Positions 1-6,851 of a stretch of DNA of 17,237 nucleotides are shown here, one piece after another. Under the pieces are notes generated by a model that did not search any database, was not told the DNA's origin, and saw only the letters and a list, made by a program, of their open reading frames with translations. Source of the stretch: Thalassovita sp. (lineage in GTDB: Bacteria > Pseudomonadota > Alphaproteobacteria > Rhodobacterales > Rhodobacteraceae). Position 1 is the stretch's first letter. Each line of letters starts with the position of its first letter. A program made the translations under genes and the position numbers. The stretch is from positions 1 through 17,237 of the forward strand of contig JARGPB010000033.1 in the NCBI GenBank assembly GCA_029212905.1, written 5' to 3'.

Positions 1-6
1 ACGGAA

Positions 7-45
7 GAAGGTGTCTAAAAATATAGGGGCTATTTAGACATCTTC
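7..45 (+). repeat. Imperfect inverted repeat / hairpin
   Basis: Arms 7-19 (GAAGGTGTCTAAA) and 33-45 (TTTAGACATCTTC) are complementary over 13 bp, with one non-Watson-Crick position (G11 against T41). That position is a G-U wobble only in a plus-strand RNA. The loop is about 13 nt. There is no T-run after it, so a standard intrinsic terminator is unlikely. It sits at the left limit of an apparent insertion-sequence remnant and supplies the stop codon of its short reading frame, so it may mark a junction between mobile-element ends. Confidence 0.6.
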
Positions 46-170
46 TCGCCAGGGCTTTTGCGTGATCCTGTTGTCTTTTTCATCGTCCACTCCTCAGTGG
101 TTACGATGAGCCAAGAACTCTCTACTCTTATCAAATACGGTTATTGGGACCCATAAGCGCTGACGTCAGA
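30..170 (-). mobile_element. Probable 5' remnant of an IS3-family-like insertion sequence
   Basis: On the minus strand a strong Shine-Dalgarno (GAGGAG) precedes an ATG at 83. The frame runs only 17 codons, MKKTTGSRKSPGEKMSK, and stops at 30-32. The N-terminal KSPGEK-type pattern resembles, from memory, the start of IS3-family OrfA transposases, which would continue into a helix-turn-helix domain that is absent here. The frame ends exactly where the inverted repeat at 7-45 begins. The right edge is a guess: TGACGTCA at 161-168 could lie close to the terminal repeat. The neighbouring decayed ABC-transporter gene supports a scar of mobile DNA. What lies left of position 1 is not visible. The sequence between about 171 and 242 shows nothing recognisable. 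Confidence 0.35.
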
Positions 171-242
171 CAGGCGCATCGTAACAATCTAGCGTCCGCA
201 GAATTGCATCGCGGACGGGCATATTTCGCCAATGAATGGCGT

Positions 243-510
243 CTATCCAAAATAGGCGCTATCCAAAACCTCAGGATCGGTCTGAAGCCGAGCGGCGGGA
301 CCGGCGTACTGCACCTCACCGCCTCGCATGACGATGGCATCGGTTGCGAGCGACAAAGCAATTTCTGTGAATTGCTCGACCAAAAGAATGCCGACGCCTT
401 CTTCAAGCAGCGAAGTCAACGCCCCGACAAGGCGCTGCACAATCAGCACCGCATCACGCCGGAACTGAAACGGGGGCAAGACCAAGCAGGTCTAGCAGGA
501 CGAAATGCGC
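243..510 (-). pseudogene. Frame-broken 3' fragment of a LivF-type ABC ATPase
   Basis: Reading the minus strand, one frame (about 510 to 457) gives FVLLDLLGLAP, which matches the Walker B/D-loop region of LivF-like branched-chain amino-acid transporter ATPases (usual pattern LLDEPSLGLAP). The catalytic Glu and the Pro after it are missing. About 22 bp later the homology resumes in another frame (449 to 246) with LIVQRLVGALTSLLEEGVG, then GILLVEQFTEIALSLAT and a normal C-terminus ending SAYFG and TAG at 243-245. The Walker A and signature regions are absent. The 511-647 stretch to its right has nothing recognisable. The frame change, lost catalytic residue and missing N-terminal two thirds mean this cannot encode a working ATPase. 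Family assignment is from recalled motif patterns; LivF is favoured over LivG by the ending. Confidence 0.75.
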
Positions 511-647
511 GAATGGCAGGTAAGTTTGGTGTTTCCATGACAGACCCTTCGATTCGCGACGCCCGCCCAAAACGACAACCCGACGTTGACCAGAATAGCA
601 TATCACAGGATTCTGCGCTTTGGATGAACGACCGCAGCTAGGACTTC

Positions 648-1025
648 TCAAGATCTATCTGTCAAATCCTCTGCAAGCATGAGTGCATTCCCATCGGGAT
701 CGTAAAATGTTGCTGTTTTGACCATGCCTTCTACAACATCAGTTGCGCCATCGAATTTGACATTGGCTTGCTCCAGCTTCTGCCTGGCACCGTCCAGGTC
801 AGCTATGCCAAAGACGGGTACGCAATTGCCGGGTGCAGGTTGGGTATGTTCGCCAAGACCCAGTGTCACGCCGTTTGTGTTGGTCTGAAGTTCTGACCAG
901 CCTGCCTCATCTGCGTGGTAAATTGTGTCAAACCCAAGCATGCTTCTGTACCACTCAGAACTTGCATGACGATCTTTGACGGAAAGCGCGATGGTGATGG
1001 TTTCTTCCAATGAAATGAGCGACAT
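648..1025 (-). CDS. VOC-family (glyoxalase/bleomycin-resistance-like) small protein
   Basis: This 125-residue protein has the typical size and layout of one vicinal-oxygen-chelate domain: a first beta strand with WYRSMLGF (residues 25-32), a central strand with GVTLGLGEH (52-60), and a late strand with TATFYDPDGNALMLAED (104-120). The DPDGN turn is the usual VOC signature. The first strand has no His where many metal-binding VOC enzymes carry one (ITIALSVKD), so metal dependence and substrate cannot be read from the sequence. The start ATG at 1025 follows a good ribosome site (AAAGGAAAG on the minus strand). It is transcribed divergently from the HxlR-type regulator 39 bp away, an arrangement that often means the regulator controls the enzyme in response to an electrophile or small molecule. 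That link is inference. Confidence 0.85.
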   Translation of the reverse strand: MSLISLEETITIALSVKDRHASSEWYRSMLGFDTIYHADEAGWSELQTNTNGVTLGLGEHTQPAPGNCVPVFGIADLDGARQKLEQANVKFDGATDVVEGMVKTATFYDPDGNALMLAEDLTDRS

Positions 1026-1042
1026 GGACTTTCCTTTTGATA

Positions 1043-1065
1043 TAAAATATATTAACTATACTTTA
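1043..1065. promoter_or_regulatory. AT-rich imperfect palindrome, candidate HxlR operator
   Basis: A 23-bp sequence with 9 of 11 complementary pairs around a central A: left half TAAAATATATT, right half ACTATACTTTA. It fills most of the 39-bp gap between the divergent VOC and HxlR-type genes, and its last base is the first base of the regulator's ATG. HxlR/YodB-type dimers bind AT-rich palindromes with TA-C/G-T arms, so this is a natural operator for autoregulation and control of the divergent gene. The palindrome is seen; its binding by the neighbouring regulator is inferred. Confidence 0.5.
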
Positions 1066-1087
1066 TGGACATTGAAGTATTTGTCAA
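1055..1087 (-). promoter_or_regulatory. Possible promoter for the VOC gene
   Basis: On the minus strand there is a perfect -35-like TTGACA at 1087-1082 and a TATAGT at 1060-1055. The spacing between them is 21 bp, longer than the usual 16-18, so the pair may not be used together. If it is, the -10 box lies inside the palindrome at 1043-1065, which would give repression by a bound regulator. On the plus strand TATACT at 1057-1062 is a -10-like match, but a start from it would fall just inside the regulator's reading frame. Confidence 0.3.
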
Positions 1088-1610
1088 CACCACCTCAAGG
1101 GCTTGGGCCGTCCCTATTTTGGCGAACCTGCACGCAGGTATTGCTGGACGGCAGGCGCCGCTGTTGGCTGCCACTGGCGCAAGCAGGACTGCTTTCGCGC
1201 AAAGCATGGATCACCTTATCTTGATCGGATTGTTGGAACGAAACCCCGGGTATGGCCATCCGCTGCGTCCAGAGTTTCGACTAACAGAGCTTGGTGTATC
1301 TGCTGCCGCCATTGCCCATAAAATTCAAAGTGTCACGGCTGAAGAAGATCAGGATTTGCTCAGGCGCTCATGGACCTTGCCGGTACTGAGTGCCATCCAC
1401 AGGCCGAGCCACTTCAATGACATCAAACGAAACCTGCGAACGATCACGGATCGCGCCTTGTCGCAGTCACTGAAAACGATGGAAGACAGAAGCTGGGTTC
1501 ACCGCCACGTTGACGAAACCGCCCGGCCGCCAAGACCTGTATATCGTGCTGTTAACACTGGCGGATTGATTAGCCGTGTAGCGGTCAGCGAAATTAACTT
1601 TCACGGATAA
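1065..1610 (+). CDS. HxlR-type transcriptional regulator with two winged-helix domains
   Basis: 181 residues, longer than the usual 110-130 of single-domain HxlR proteins. The C-terminal half (about residues 100-170) has the classic HxlR pattern: RRSWTLPVLSAI, then FNDIKRNL, a recognition-helix stretch ending LSQSLKTMEDRSWVHRHV, and a wing with PPRPVYRA. The N-terminal half (about 8-85) repeats the layout in degenerate form: RAWAVPILANL, then AFAQSMDHLILIGLLERNP and GHPLRPEFRLTELG. There is no cysteine of the kind used for redox sensing in YodB/HypR. The start is fixed: an in-frame stop lies 10-12 bases upstream of ATG 1065. There is no visible Shine-Dalgarno, so it may be weakly or leaderlessly translated. 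It probably controls the divergent VOC gene through the palindrome that overlaps its start. Confidence 0.85.
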   Translation: MDIEVFVNTTSRAWAVPILANLHAGIAGRQAPLLAATGASRTAFAQSMDHLILIGLLERNPGYGHPLRPEFRLTELGVSAAAIAHKIQSVTAEEDQDLLRRSWTLPVLSAIHRPSHFNDIKRNLRTITDRALSQSLKTMEDRSWVHRHVDETARPPRPVYRAVNTGGLISRVAVSEINFHG

Positions 1611-1754
1611 GCAGCCCGTCATTGGGTAACCACATATGCCAACTTTGTCCTGCGTAGCAGATATCGCGGGTGATCGCATCGGATACACCCTGCCGCATTG
1701 CGCGGCGGTGCAGCATCGCCTAAACCGCTCCTGCGACAGGACAGGAGACCACAA

Positions 1755-2285
1755 ATGGCCCAGAAACCCACCATTGAGCGGAAATTCGAACAGGGGCTAT
1801 TTGCCTCGCGTTGGTTGATGGCGCCGATGTATTTGGGATTGGTGGTGTCCTTGGGGATGCTGACCGTCGTGTTCTGCCGAGAGCTGATCTACTATGTTCC
1901 ACAGGTTTTGACCATGACAGCGGACAAGGCCATTTTGGTGGTGCTGACCCTGATCGACCTGTCGCTGGCCGCGAACCTGCTGCTGATCGTGCTGTTCTCG
2001 GGCTATGAAAACTTTGTCTCGAAGCTGGATATTGACGATGGCGGCGACCGGCCCAGCTGGATGGGGACTGTGGATTTCTCGGGGCTGAAGATGAAGCTGA
2101 TCGCCTCGATTGTTGCCATATCTGCGATCCACCTGCTGAAGCAATTCATGGAAATCGGCAAATCGGATAAACCCTTGGACCAAGACGCATTGTACTGGAT
2201 GGTGGCGATCCATATGGTGTTCGTCGGATCCGGTGTTCTGATGGCCGCTATGGATTGGTTGGGCGTACGGTCCAAAAAATACTGA
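1755..2285 (+). CDS. YqhA/UPF0114 family inner-membrane protein
   Basis: 176 residues, starting MAQKPTIERKFEQGLFASRW, close to the usual length of the TIGR00645/UPF0114 (E. coli YqhA) family. Four hydrophobic helices can be placed at about 19-42, 60-82, 111-128 and 145-168. The loop after helix 2 carries the conserved-looking GYENFVSKLD motif, followed by a charged stretch with GDRPSWMG. The start at 1755 is chosen over an upstream ATG at 1698 because AGGAG (1743-1747) sits 7 bp before it and because family members begin with the charged helix leading to FxxRW. The molecular role of the family is not established. The gene is apparently transcribed alone: 144 bp separate it from the regulator upstream and 119 bp from hisC downstream. 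No clear terminator was seen on either side. Confidence 0.88.
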   Translation: MAQKPTIERKFEQGLFASRWLMAPMYLGLVVSLGMLTVVFCRELIYYVPQVLTMTADKAILVVLTLIDLSLAANLLLIVLFSGYENFVSKLDIDDGGDRPSWMGTVDFSGLKMKLIASIVAISAIHLLKQFMEIGKSDKPLDQDALYWMVAIHMVFVGSGVLMAAMDWLGVRSKKY

Positions 2286-2404
2286 AACGTATGGCCATTG
2301 GGCCACGCGTCAGCACCGATCGCAGTCAACGGTCAGGCATTTCGGCTTTCATCCTTCACTTGGCTGGTTCGGCTTTGTAAGGAGAACCCGAAGGAGACAG
2401 GAAC

Positions 2405-3490
2405 ATGACTAAGATCACGCCTCAGCCCGGCATCATGGAAATTGCCTTGTATGTTGGTGGGGCCAGCCATGTCGATGGTGTCACCGACGTGGTCAAGCTC
2501 AGTTCAAATGAAAATCCCTATGGGCCCAGCCCCGCAGCAGTCGAGGCGTTGCGGCGTGCCTCGTTTGAACTGCATCGGTATCCTGCGACGGATCATGCGG
2601 GTTTGCGTGCCGCCATTGGCGACATCTATGGGCTGACTGCGGACAATATCATCTGTGGCGTTGGCTCGGACGAGGTGCTGCAATTCGTGGCCCAGTGTTT
2701 CGCAGGCCCAGGCGACGAGGTGATCTATACCGAGCACGGGTTCTCGATGTACCCCATCCTGGCCCATGCCGTTGGCGCCACTCCGATCAAAGTGCCCGAG
2801 TCCCAGCGTGTTGTGGACGTCGATGCCATTTTGAACGCCTGCACAGATAAGACCCGCATTGTGTTTATCGCCAATCCGGCAAATCCGACCAGCACGATGA
2901 TTGATTTGGACGAATGCGCACGTCTGGCCGATGGGCTGCCCGAGGGGGCGCTGTTGGTGCTGGACGGGGCTTACGCCGAATTTGTCGAAGGCTATGATGG
3001 CGGTGCCAAACTGGTCGAGACCCGCGACAACGTGATCATGACCCGGACGTTTTCCAAAATCTACGGCCTTGGCGGGCTGCGGATCGGTTGGGGCTATGCA
3101 CCGCGTGCGATCATCGACGTACTGAATCGCGTGCGACAGCCCTTTAACCTGTCGAATGTTCAACTGGCCACCGCCGAGGCAGCCTTGCGCGACGTGGCTT
3201 ATACCGAAAAATGCCGGTCCGATAATGCGCGCCTGCGTAACTGGTTGGCCGAGGCGCTTGCCGCGCATGGTGTGCCGTCTGATCCGTCCTCGACCAATTT
3301 TATTCTGGCGCAATTCACCAACGCACAAGAGGCCGATGACTGCGACATCTACTTGAAATCCCAGGGGCTGATCGTGCGAAAAACTGCGGGCTATGGCCTG
3401 GCCAATTGCCTGCGTATCACCATCGGGGACGAGGCGTCGTGTCGCCGCGTGGCCCATGCGATTGGGCAGTTCAAAGGGGGCGCGCGGTGA
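2405..3490 (+). CDS. hisC: Histidinol-phosphate / aromatic aminotransferase
   Basis: This 361-residue class I/II PLP-dependent aminotransferase has the normal HisC length. Motifs: LSSNENPYGPSP (32-43) near the N-terminus, GVGSDEVL (85-92) for phosphate contact, NPANPT (157-162), the PLP-pyridine Asp187 in LVLDGAYAEF, the Schiff-base Lys218 in TRTFSKIYGLGGLRIGW, and the substrate-carboxylate Arg337 in LRITIG. HisC converts imidazole-acetol phosphate plus glutamate to histidinol phosphate; many homologues also transaminate phenylpyruvate, 4-hydroxyphenylpyruvate or prephenate. Because the next gene encodes prephenate dehydrogenase and starts within this gene's stop codon, a role in tyrosine and phenylalanine synthesis is likely, as for broad-specificity HisC-type enzymes of other alphaproteobacteria. 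The ATG follows a strong GAAGGAG site. TTCGGCTTT occurs twice (2341-2349 and 2368-2376) in the upstream leader. Confidence 0.93.
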   Translation: MTKITPQPGIMEIALYVGGASHVDGVTDVVKLSSNENPYGPSPAAVEALRRASFELHRYPATDHAGLRAAIGDIYGLTADNIICGVGSDEVLQFVAQCFAGPGDEVIYTEHGFSMYPILAHAVGATPIKVPESQRVVDVDAILNACTDKTRIVFIANPANPTSTMIDLDECARLADGLPEGALLVLDGAYAEFVEGYDGGAKLVETRDNVIMTRTFSKIYGLGGLRIGWGYAPRAIIDVLNRVRQPFNLSNVQLATAEAALRDVAYTEKCRSDNARLRNWLAEALAAHGVPSDPSSTNFILAQFTNAQEADDCDIYLKSQGLIVRKTAGYGLANCLRITIGDEASCRRVAHAIGQFKGGAR

Positions 3491-4404
3491 GCATTCTTTA
3501 TGAACGCGTTGCCCTGATCGGGTTGGGGCTGATCGCGTCCTCCATGTTCTGGGCGATGAAACGCGGCGGCGTAGCGAGCCATGTCACCGGATATGCACGG
3601 TCCGAAGCAACGCGCGACACTGCGCGCCGGATCGGTTTGTGTGACCACGTCTGTGACAGCGCGATTGAAGCGGTGAAAGATGCCGATCTGGTTGTGCTCT
3701 GCGTCCCGGTCGGCGTCATGGGGCAGGTGGCGGCTGAAATCGCCCCCTACTTGAAACCTGGCGCGACGGTCACGGATGTTGGATCCGTCAAAAAATCGGT
3801 GATCGATACCGTCGGCCCTCATATCCCTGAGAATGTTCACTTTGTTCCTGCCCACCCGATGGCCGGGACCGAGCACAGCGGGCCGGATTCAGGCTTTGCA
3901 TCCCTGTTTGATAATCGCTGGTGCCTGATCGTGCCTGATGGTGCGGACGAGGTTGCAACACAGCGGCTAGAGGATTTCTGGCACGCCCTGGGCGCCAATT
4001 GCGAACGGATGGAGGTGCAGCACCATGATCAGGTCTGCGCTGTCGTCAGTCACATCCCTCATTTGATCGCCTACACGATGGTGGGCGTGGCCGATGATCT
4101 GAATCGCGTTTCTGATCAAGAGGTTATCAAGTTCTCGGCTGCGGGATTTCGGGATTTCACCCGGATCGCAGCCAGTGATCCGACCATGTGGCGGGACGTC
4201 TTTCTGACCAACAAAGAGGCCACTTTGGAAATTCTGGGCCGCTTTACCGAAGAGCTGTTCGCGTTGCAACGCGCGATCCGAACCGGGAACGGGGACCAGT
4301 TGTTTGACTATTTCACACGCACGCGTGCGGTCCGACGTGGGATCATTGATGCGGGCCAGGATACGGATGCGCCGGATTTCGGGCGTACCAAACCCGTCAA
4401 ATGA
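3487..4404 (+). CDS. Prephenate/arogenate (cyclohexadienyl) dehydrogenase
   Basis: 305 residues from GTG 3487. It catalyses NAD(P)-dependent oxidative decarboxylation of prephenate (to 4-hydroxyphenylpyruvate) or arogenate (to tyrosine). The Rossmann nucleotide motif is GLGLIASS (12-19), with Ser-Ser in place of the more common Gly-Gly/Ser. DVGSVK (97-102) and HPMAGTEHSG (123-132) are the TyrA substrate-site motifs, and AAGFRDFTRIA with SDPTMWRD occurs in the helical C-terminal domain. There is no ACT or chorismate-mutase domain, as in TyrC-type enzymes. The GTG start overlaps the hisC stop in GTGA (3487-3490). An in-frame ATG at 3406 lies within hisC and would only add a non-family extension, so it is rejected. 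Its own stop overlaps the next gene's ATG (ATGA, 4401-4404), so all three genes are probably translationally coupled. Symbol left empty because tyrA and tyrC are both used. Confidence 0.92.
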   Translation: MSILYERVALIGLGLIASSMFWAMKRGGVASHVTGYARSEATRDTARRIGLCDHVCDSAIEAVKDADLVVLCVPVGVMGQVAAEIAPYLKPGATVTDVGSVKKSVIDTVGPHIPENVHFVPAHPMAGTEHSGPDSGFASLFDNRWCLIVPDGADEVATQRLEDFWHALGANCERMEVQHHDQVCAVVSHIPHLIAYTMVGVADDLNRVSDQEVIKFSAAGFRDFTRIAASDPTMWRDVFLTNKEATLEILGRFTEELFALQRAIRTGNGDQLFDYFTRTRAVRRGIIDAGQDTDAPDFGRTKPVK

Positions 4405-5186
4405 AGACGTTTGTGCTGGGATTGATGGCAGCTGTTTCCCTGGCCGTCGCGGCCAGCGCCAATGCGCCGGGATCATCGCTTCGTCCTGTTGCGCGTGGCG
4501 AGGTTCACCCTGGCGTCATTGCGGCGATTTCTCCGCGCACCGTCGGGGTCGAGCCCCAAGCCGCGCAACGAGATCGCGCTACGCTCTATCAATCTCTGCG
4601 TCCGCGCGTGCGTCCCAATCGGGCCGACAAGAAAACCGCCAAGCGTCAAACCAGTCCCAAGCGTGGTTCGGTCTGTGGTGATCCCGCGATTCTGGGAGAG
4701 AAAGTTGGCCGGGTTCCTGGGAAAATCTCGGGGTGTGGGGTGCAGGGTGCGGTTCGTGTCAGATCGGTTTCGGGCGTCGTGCTGAGCCGCTCTGCATTGG
4801 TTGATTGCACGACCGCCAAGGCGCTGAAACTGTGGGTCGATCGCGGTCTGAAACCGGCGGTTGGCCGTCGCGGCGGAGGCGTCAGCAAAATGCGGGTTTT
4901 TGCCAGCTATTCGTGTCGCACGCGGAACAACAAAAAGGGCGCAAAGATCTCGGAGCACGGCAAAGGGCGCGCAGTGGATATTGGGGCTTTCTCGTTGAGG
5001 GACGGGTCCGAAATCACGGTGCTAAAGGACTGGGGGCGCGGTAAAAAGGGGCGCATTCTCAAAGAGATGCACGAAAGCGCTTGCGGGCCCTTCGGCACCG
5101 TTTTGGGACCGAAGTCCGACAGATACCACAAAGACCATTTCCATTTCGACACGGCCCGATATCGTAGCGGATCCTACTGCCGATAG
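4401..5186 (+). CDS. Secreted extensin-like protein with M15-type metal-site residues
   Basis: 261 residues. An N-terminal signal peptide (about 1-20, hydrophobic core VLGLMAAVSLAVAASA, cleavage near NAP) is followed by a basic, Pro/Arg-rich linker (about 25-90). The C-terminal extensin-like domain (Pfam extensin-like_C type) spans about 91-261. That domain carries paired cysteines (C92, C112, C136, C172, C228, C260) and a His/Asp set, SEHGKGRAVDIGAF (H186, D193) and HKDHFHFD (H243, H246, H248, D250), which resembles the zinc site of M15 / LAS-family peptidoglycan peptidases (HxxxxxxD ... HxH). This suggests periplasmic peptidoglycan cleavage or binding, but activity is inferred. It is joined to the TyrA-type gene by a 4-bp ATGA overlap. 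DUF2125 converges on it with a 2-bp gap. Confidence 0.88.
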   Translation: MKTFVLGLMAAVSLAVAASANAPGSSLRPVARGEVHPGVIAAISPRTVGVEPQAAQRDRATLYQSLRPRVRPNRADKKTAKRQTSPKRGSVCGDPAILGEKVGRVPGKISGCGVQGAVRVRSVSGVVLSRSALVDCTTAKALKLWVDRGLKPAVGRRGGGVSKMRVFASYSCRTRNNKKGAKISEHGKGRAVDIGAFSLRDGSEITVLKDWGRGKKGRILKEMHESACGPFGTVLGPKSDRYHKDHFHFDTARYRSGSYCR

Positions 5187-5188
5187 GC

Positions 5189-6187
5189 TTAGCGCAGCAC
5201 CAATCGGGGCAGTTTTCCTAACGGGACGGGGCCCAAAAATACCGTGCCTTTGCGGAACTCTAGCGGGATATCCAGCGTGTTCGGGTTGCCTGCTAATTGC
5301 GAAAGCAAACTCAACCCGTCCCCGAGCTGACGCCCCATCTTGCGTGAAATCTGACCCGAGCTGACCGCCATGTCGATGATTTCGGACCAGTTACGGGCCT
5401 TGATGGTCAGCGACCCGTTCAGGCGACCTTTGTCATCCAGATCGGCGGCACCGGCCAGCCACAGCTCCAACTCGCCCCAGCGGGCCTCGGCCAGTTTCAG
5501 GTCCAGGCGGGTGGGCTGAGGGCGGCGCCGCTCGATCGAAGAGCGATCCCACTGATCATCAAAGCTGACCTCGAGCTGGGCGCGTAGTGTTTCAAAGGCA
5601 CGGGGCAGATCCGCCGCGCCAATCAACCCGCGCAACGCCATCGGAGGTGCGAAATCCTCGGCCTCGATAGCGAAAAGATAGGTATTGGGCGTTTCGGGGG
5701 CGGCTTGGATCGCGGCACGCAGCGCGGTCATCGTTGTGGCCTGGCCATCGCTATCTTGCAGTGTCAGGGTATCGGCGACCAGATTGGCACGGTTCAGCGG
5801 CAGGGCCTCGCCTGCGTCCAGAACGACACTGGCTTGCAGCTTGGTACTGGTGATCTGGTACTTTTGCTTTGGCGTCGCCAGCATTTGCGTCTGTGGCCAG
5901 ACTGCAATGATGTGGTTGGGTTGATAGCTGAGCGTCAGAAGTTGAAAAAACGGCACCTCCCACGCCCAGCCAGATTGGGGGTCAGCCAGAGAAATATTGG
6001 TGAAGTTGGCGTCTACCCGGTTGGGAAACCCATTGACGGACAGATCGCTGTATTCCGCGACCCAGCCATCGGCGCGACGGTCGTCGAACCAGCCAGCCAA
6101 TTCGGATTTCACGCCGCGTGACGCAAAGACCCAGTACCCTGCCCAGGCCGTTGCCAGAACGATGATCGCAATCAACAGCCGTTTCAT
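5189..6187 (-). CDS. DUF2125 family envelope protein
   Basis: 332 residues. An N-terminal membrane helix or uncleaved signal (about 3-22, LLIAIIVLATAWAGYWVFAS) is followed by a large periplasmic beta-rich region with the DUF2125 layout: AEYSDLSVNGFPNRVDANFTNI early (the NGFPNR motif, about 52-57), WEVPFFQLLTLSYQPNHIIAVWP (about 76-98), and a C-terminal FRKGTVFLGPVPLGKLPRL. NGFPxR followed by strands recalls AsmA/YdgA-like lipid-transport-type beta repeats, but the function is not established. The ATG at 6187 has AAAGGGGTG just upstream. The stop faces the extensin-gene stop with 2 bp between them, so the two transcripts must overlap at their 3' ends unless terminators lie inside the coding regions. 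The start faces chaC across 65 bp, which must hold both promoters. Confidence 0.85.
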   Translation of the reverse strand: MKRLLIAIIVLATAWAGYWVFASRGVKSELAGWFDDRRADGWVAEYSDLSVNGFPNRVDANFTNISLADPQSGWAWEVPFFQLLTLSYQPNHIIAVWPQTQMLATPKQKYQITSTKLQASVVLDAGEALPLNRANLVADTLTLQDSDGQATTMTALRAAIQAAPETPNTYLFAIEAEDFAPPMALRGLIGAADLPRAFETLRAQLEVSFDDQWDRSSIERRRPQPTRLDLKLAEARWGELELWLAGAADLDDKGRLNGSLTIKARNWSEIIDMAVSSGQISRKMGRQLGDGLSLLSQLAGNPNTLDIPLEFRKGTVFLGPVPLGKLPRLVLR

Positions 6188-6252
6188 CCGGCACCCCTTT
6201 CATGTTCGCTTGGGCTGGTGTTTACAGGGGGCGTCAGAAAAGGACCAGAGAC

Positions 6253-6783
6253 ATGACGATGTGGGTTTTCGGATACGGATCATTGCTGTGGAACCCGGGG
6301 TTCGAGGCCGCGGAAAGCCATCTTGCATATTTGCCGGGGTTTCACCGTAGCTTTTGCATGCGATCAATTCATCACCGGGGCACGGATGCAAAACCGGGTC
6401 TGGTTCTGGCACTGGACCGGGCTGAACAGGCCTCTTGCCATGGGCTTGCGTTGTCTGTCCGCGCAGGAGAAGAAGCCCAGGTTCTGGAGTATCTGCGCGA
6501 GCGCGAGCTGGTGTCCTCGGCCTATCTTGAGGAACGTTTGCAGGTGCAGCTGCGCGATGGGCGCCAGGTCGAGGCGATTACCTACATCATTGACCCCGAT
6601 CATGTACAGTATTGTGGCGGGTTGCCGCTGGAAGAGCAGGCGCAGACCATCGCGCATGCGGTGGGCGGGCGTGGCCCAAACACCGAATATCTGTTCAACA
6701 CTGCTGCGCATTTGCACGAATTGAAGATTCAAGATCACGAACTGGACTGGTTGACGGCACGAGTGCGTGAAATCCTTGCATAA
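6253..6783 (+). CDS. ChaC-like gamma-glutamylcyclotransferase
   Basis: 176 residues. ChaC-type enzymes cleave glutathione in the cytosol to 5-oxoproline and Cys-Gly. The start WVFGYGSLLWNPGF gives the family's YGSL glutamyl-binding loop. GFHRSFCMRSIHHRGT, LALDRAEQASCHGLALSV, YLRERELVSSAYLEERLQVQL (with the probable catalytic Glu in this stretch), AITYIIDPDHVQYCGGLPLEEQA and GRGPNTEYLFNTAAHL follow the ChaC order through to the C-terminus. ATG 6253 is preferred over the in-frame ATG at 6202 because AGGA (6241-6244) lies at proper spacing and the extra 17 residues are not family-like. The next ATG (6259) would also be possible. It is divergent from DUF2125 and 68 bp upstream of the stator genes; a shared transcript with them is possible but not shown. 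Confidence 0.9.
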   Translation: MTMWVFGYGSLLWNPGFEAAESHLAYLPGFHRSFCMRSIHHRGTDAKPGLVLALDRAEQASCHGLALSVRAGEEAQVLEYLRERELVSSAYLEERLQVQLRDGRQVEAITYIIDPDHVQYCGGLPLEEQAQTIAHAVGGRGPNTEYLFNTAAHLHELKIQDHELDWLTARVREILA

Positions 6784-6851
6784 ATCCTTGGCTTGATGGG
6801 GCAAGCGCCGTAAGCTGCCCGTAATTAAAACAGTGTCAGGATCTGACCGCT

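Noticed and set aside
144..641. A 165-codon plus-strand frame over the left junction
   Set aside because: It is antisense to the clear LivF-type fragment and has no domain; the LivF reading explains the sequence better.
2504..3457. A 317-codon open frame antisense to hisC
   Set aside because: It lies wholly within a certain aminotransferase gene, has odd His/Gln/Arg-rich composition and no ribosome site of note.
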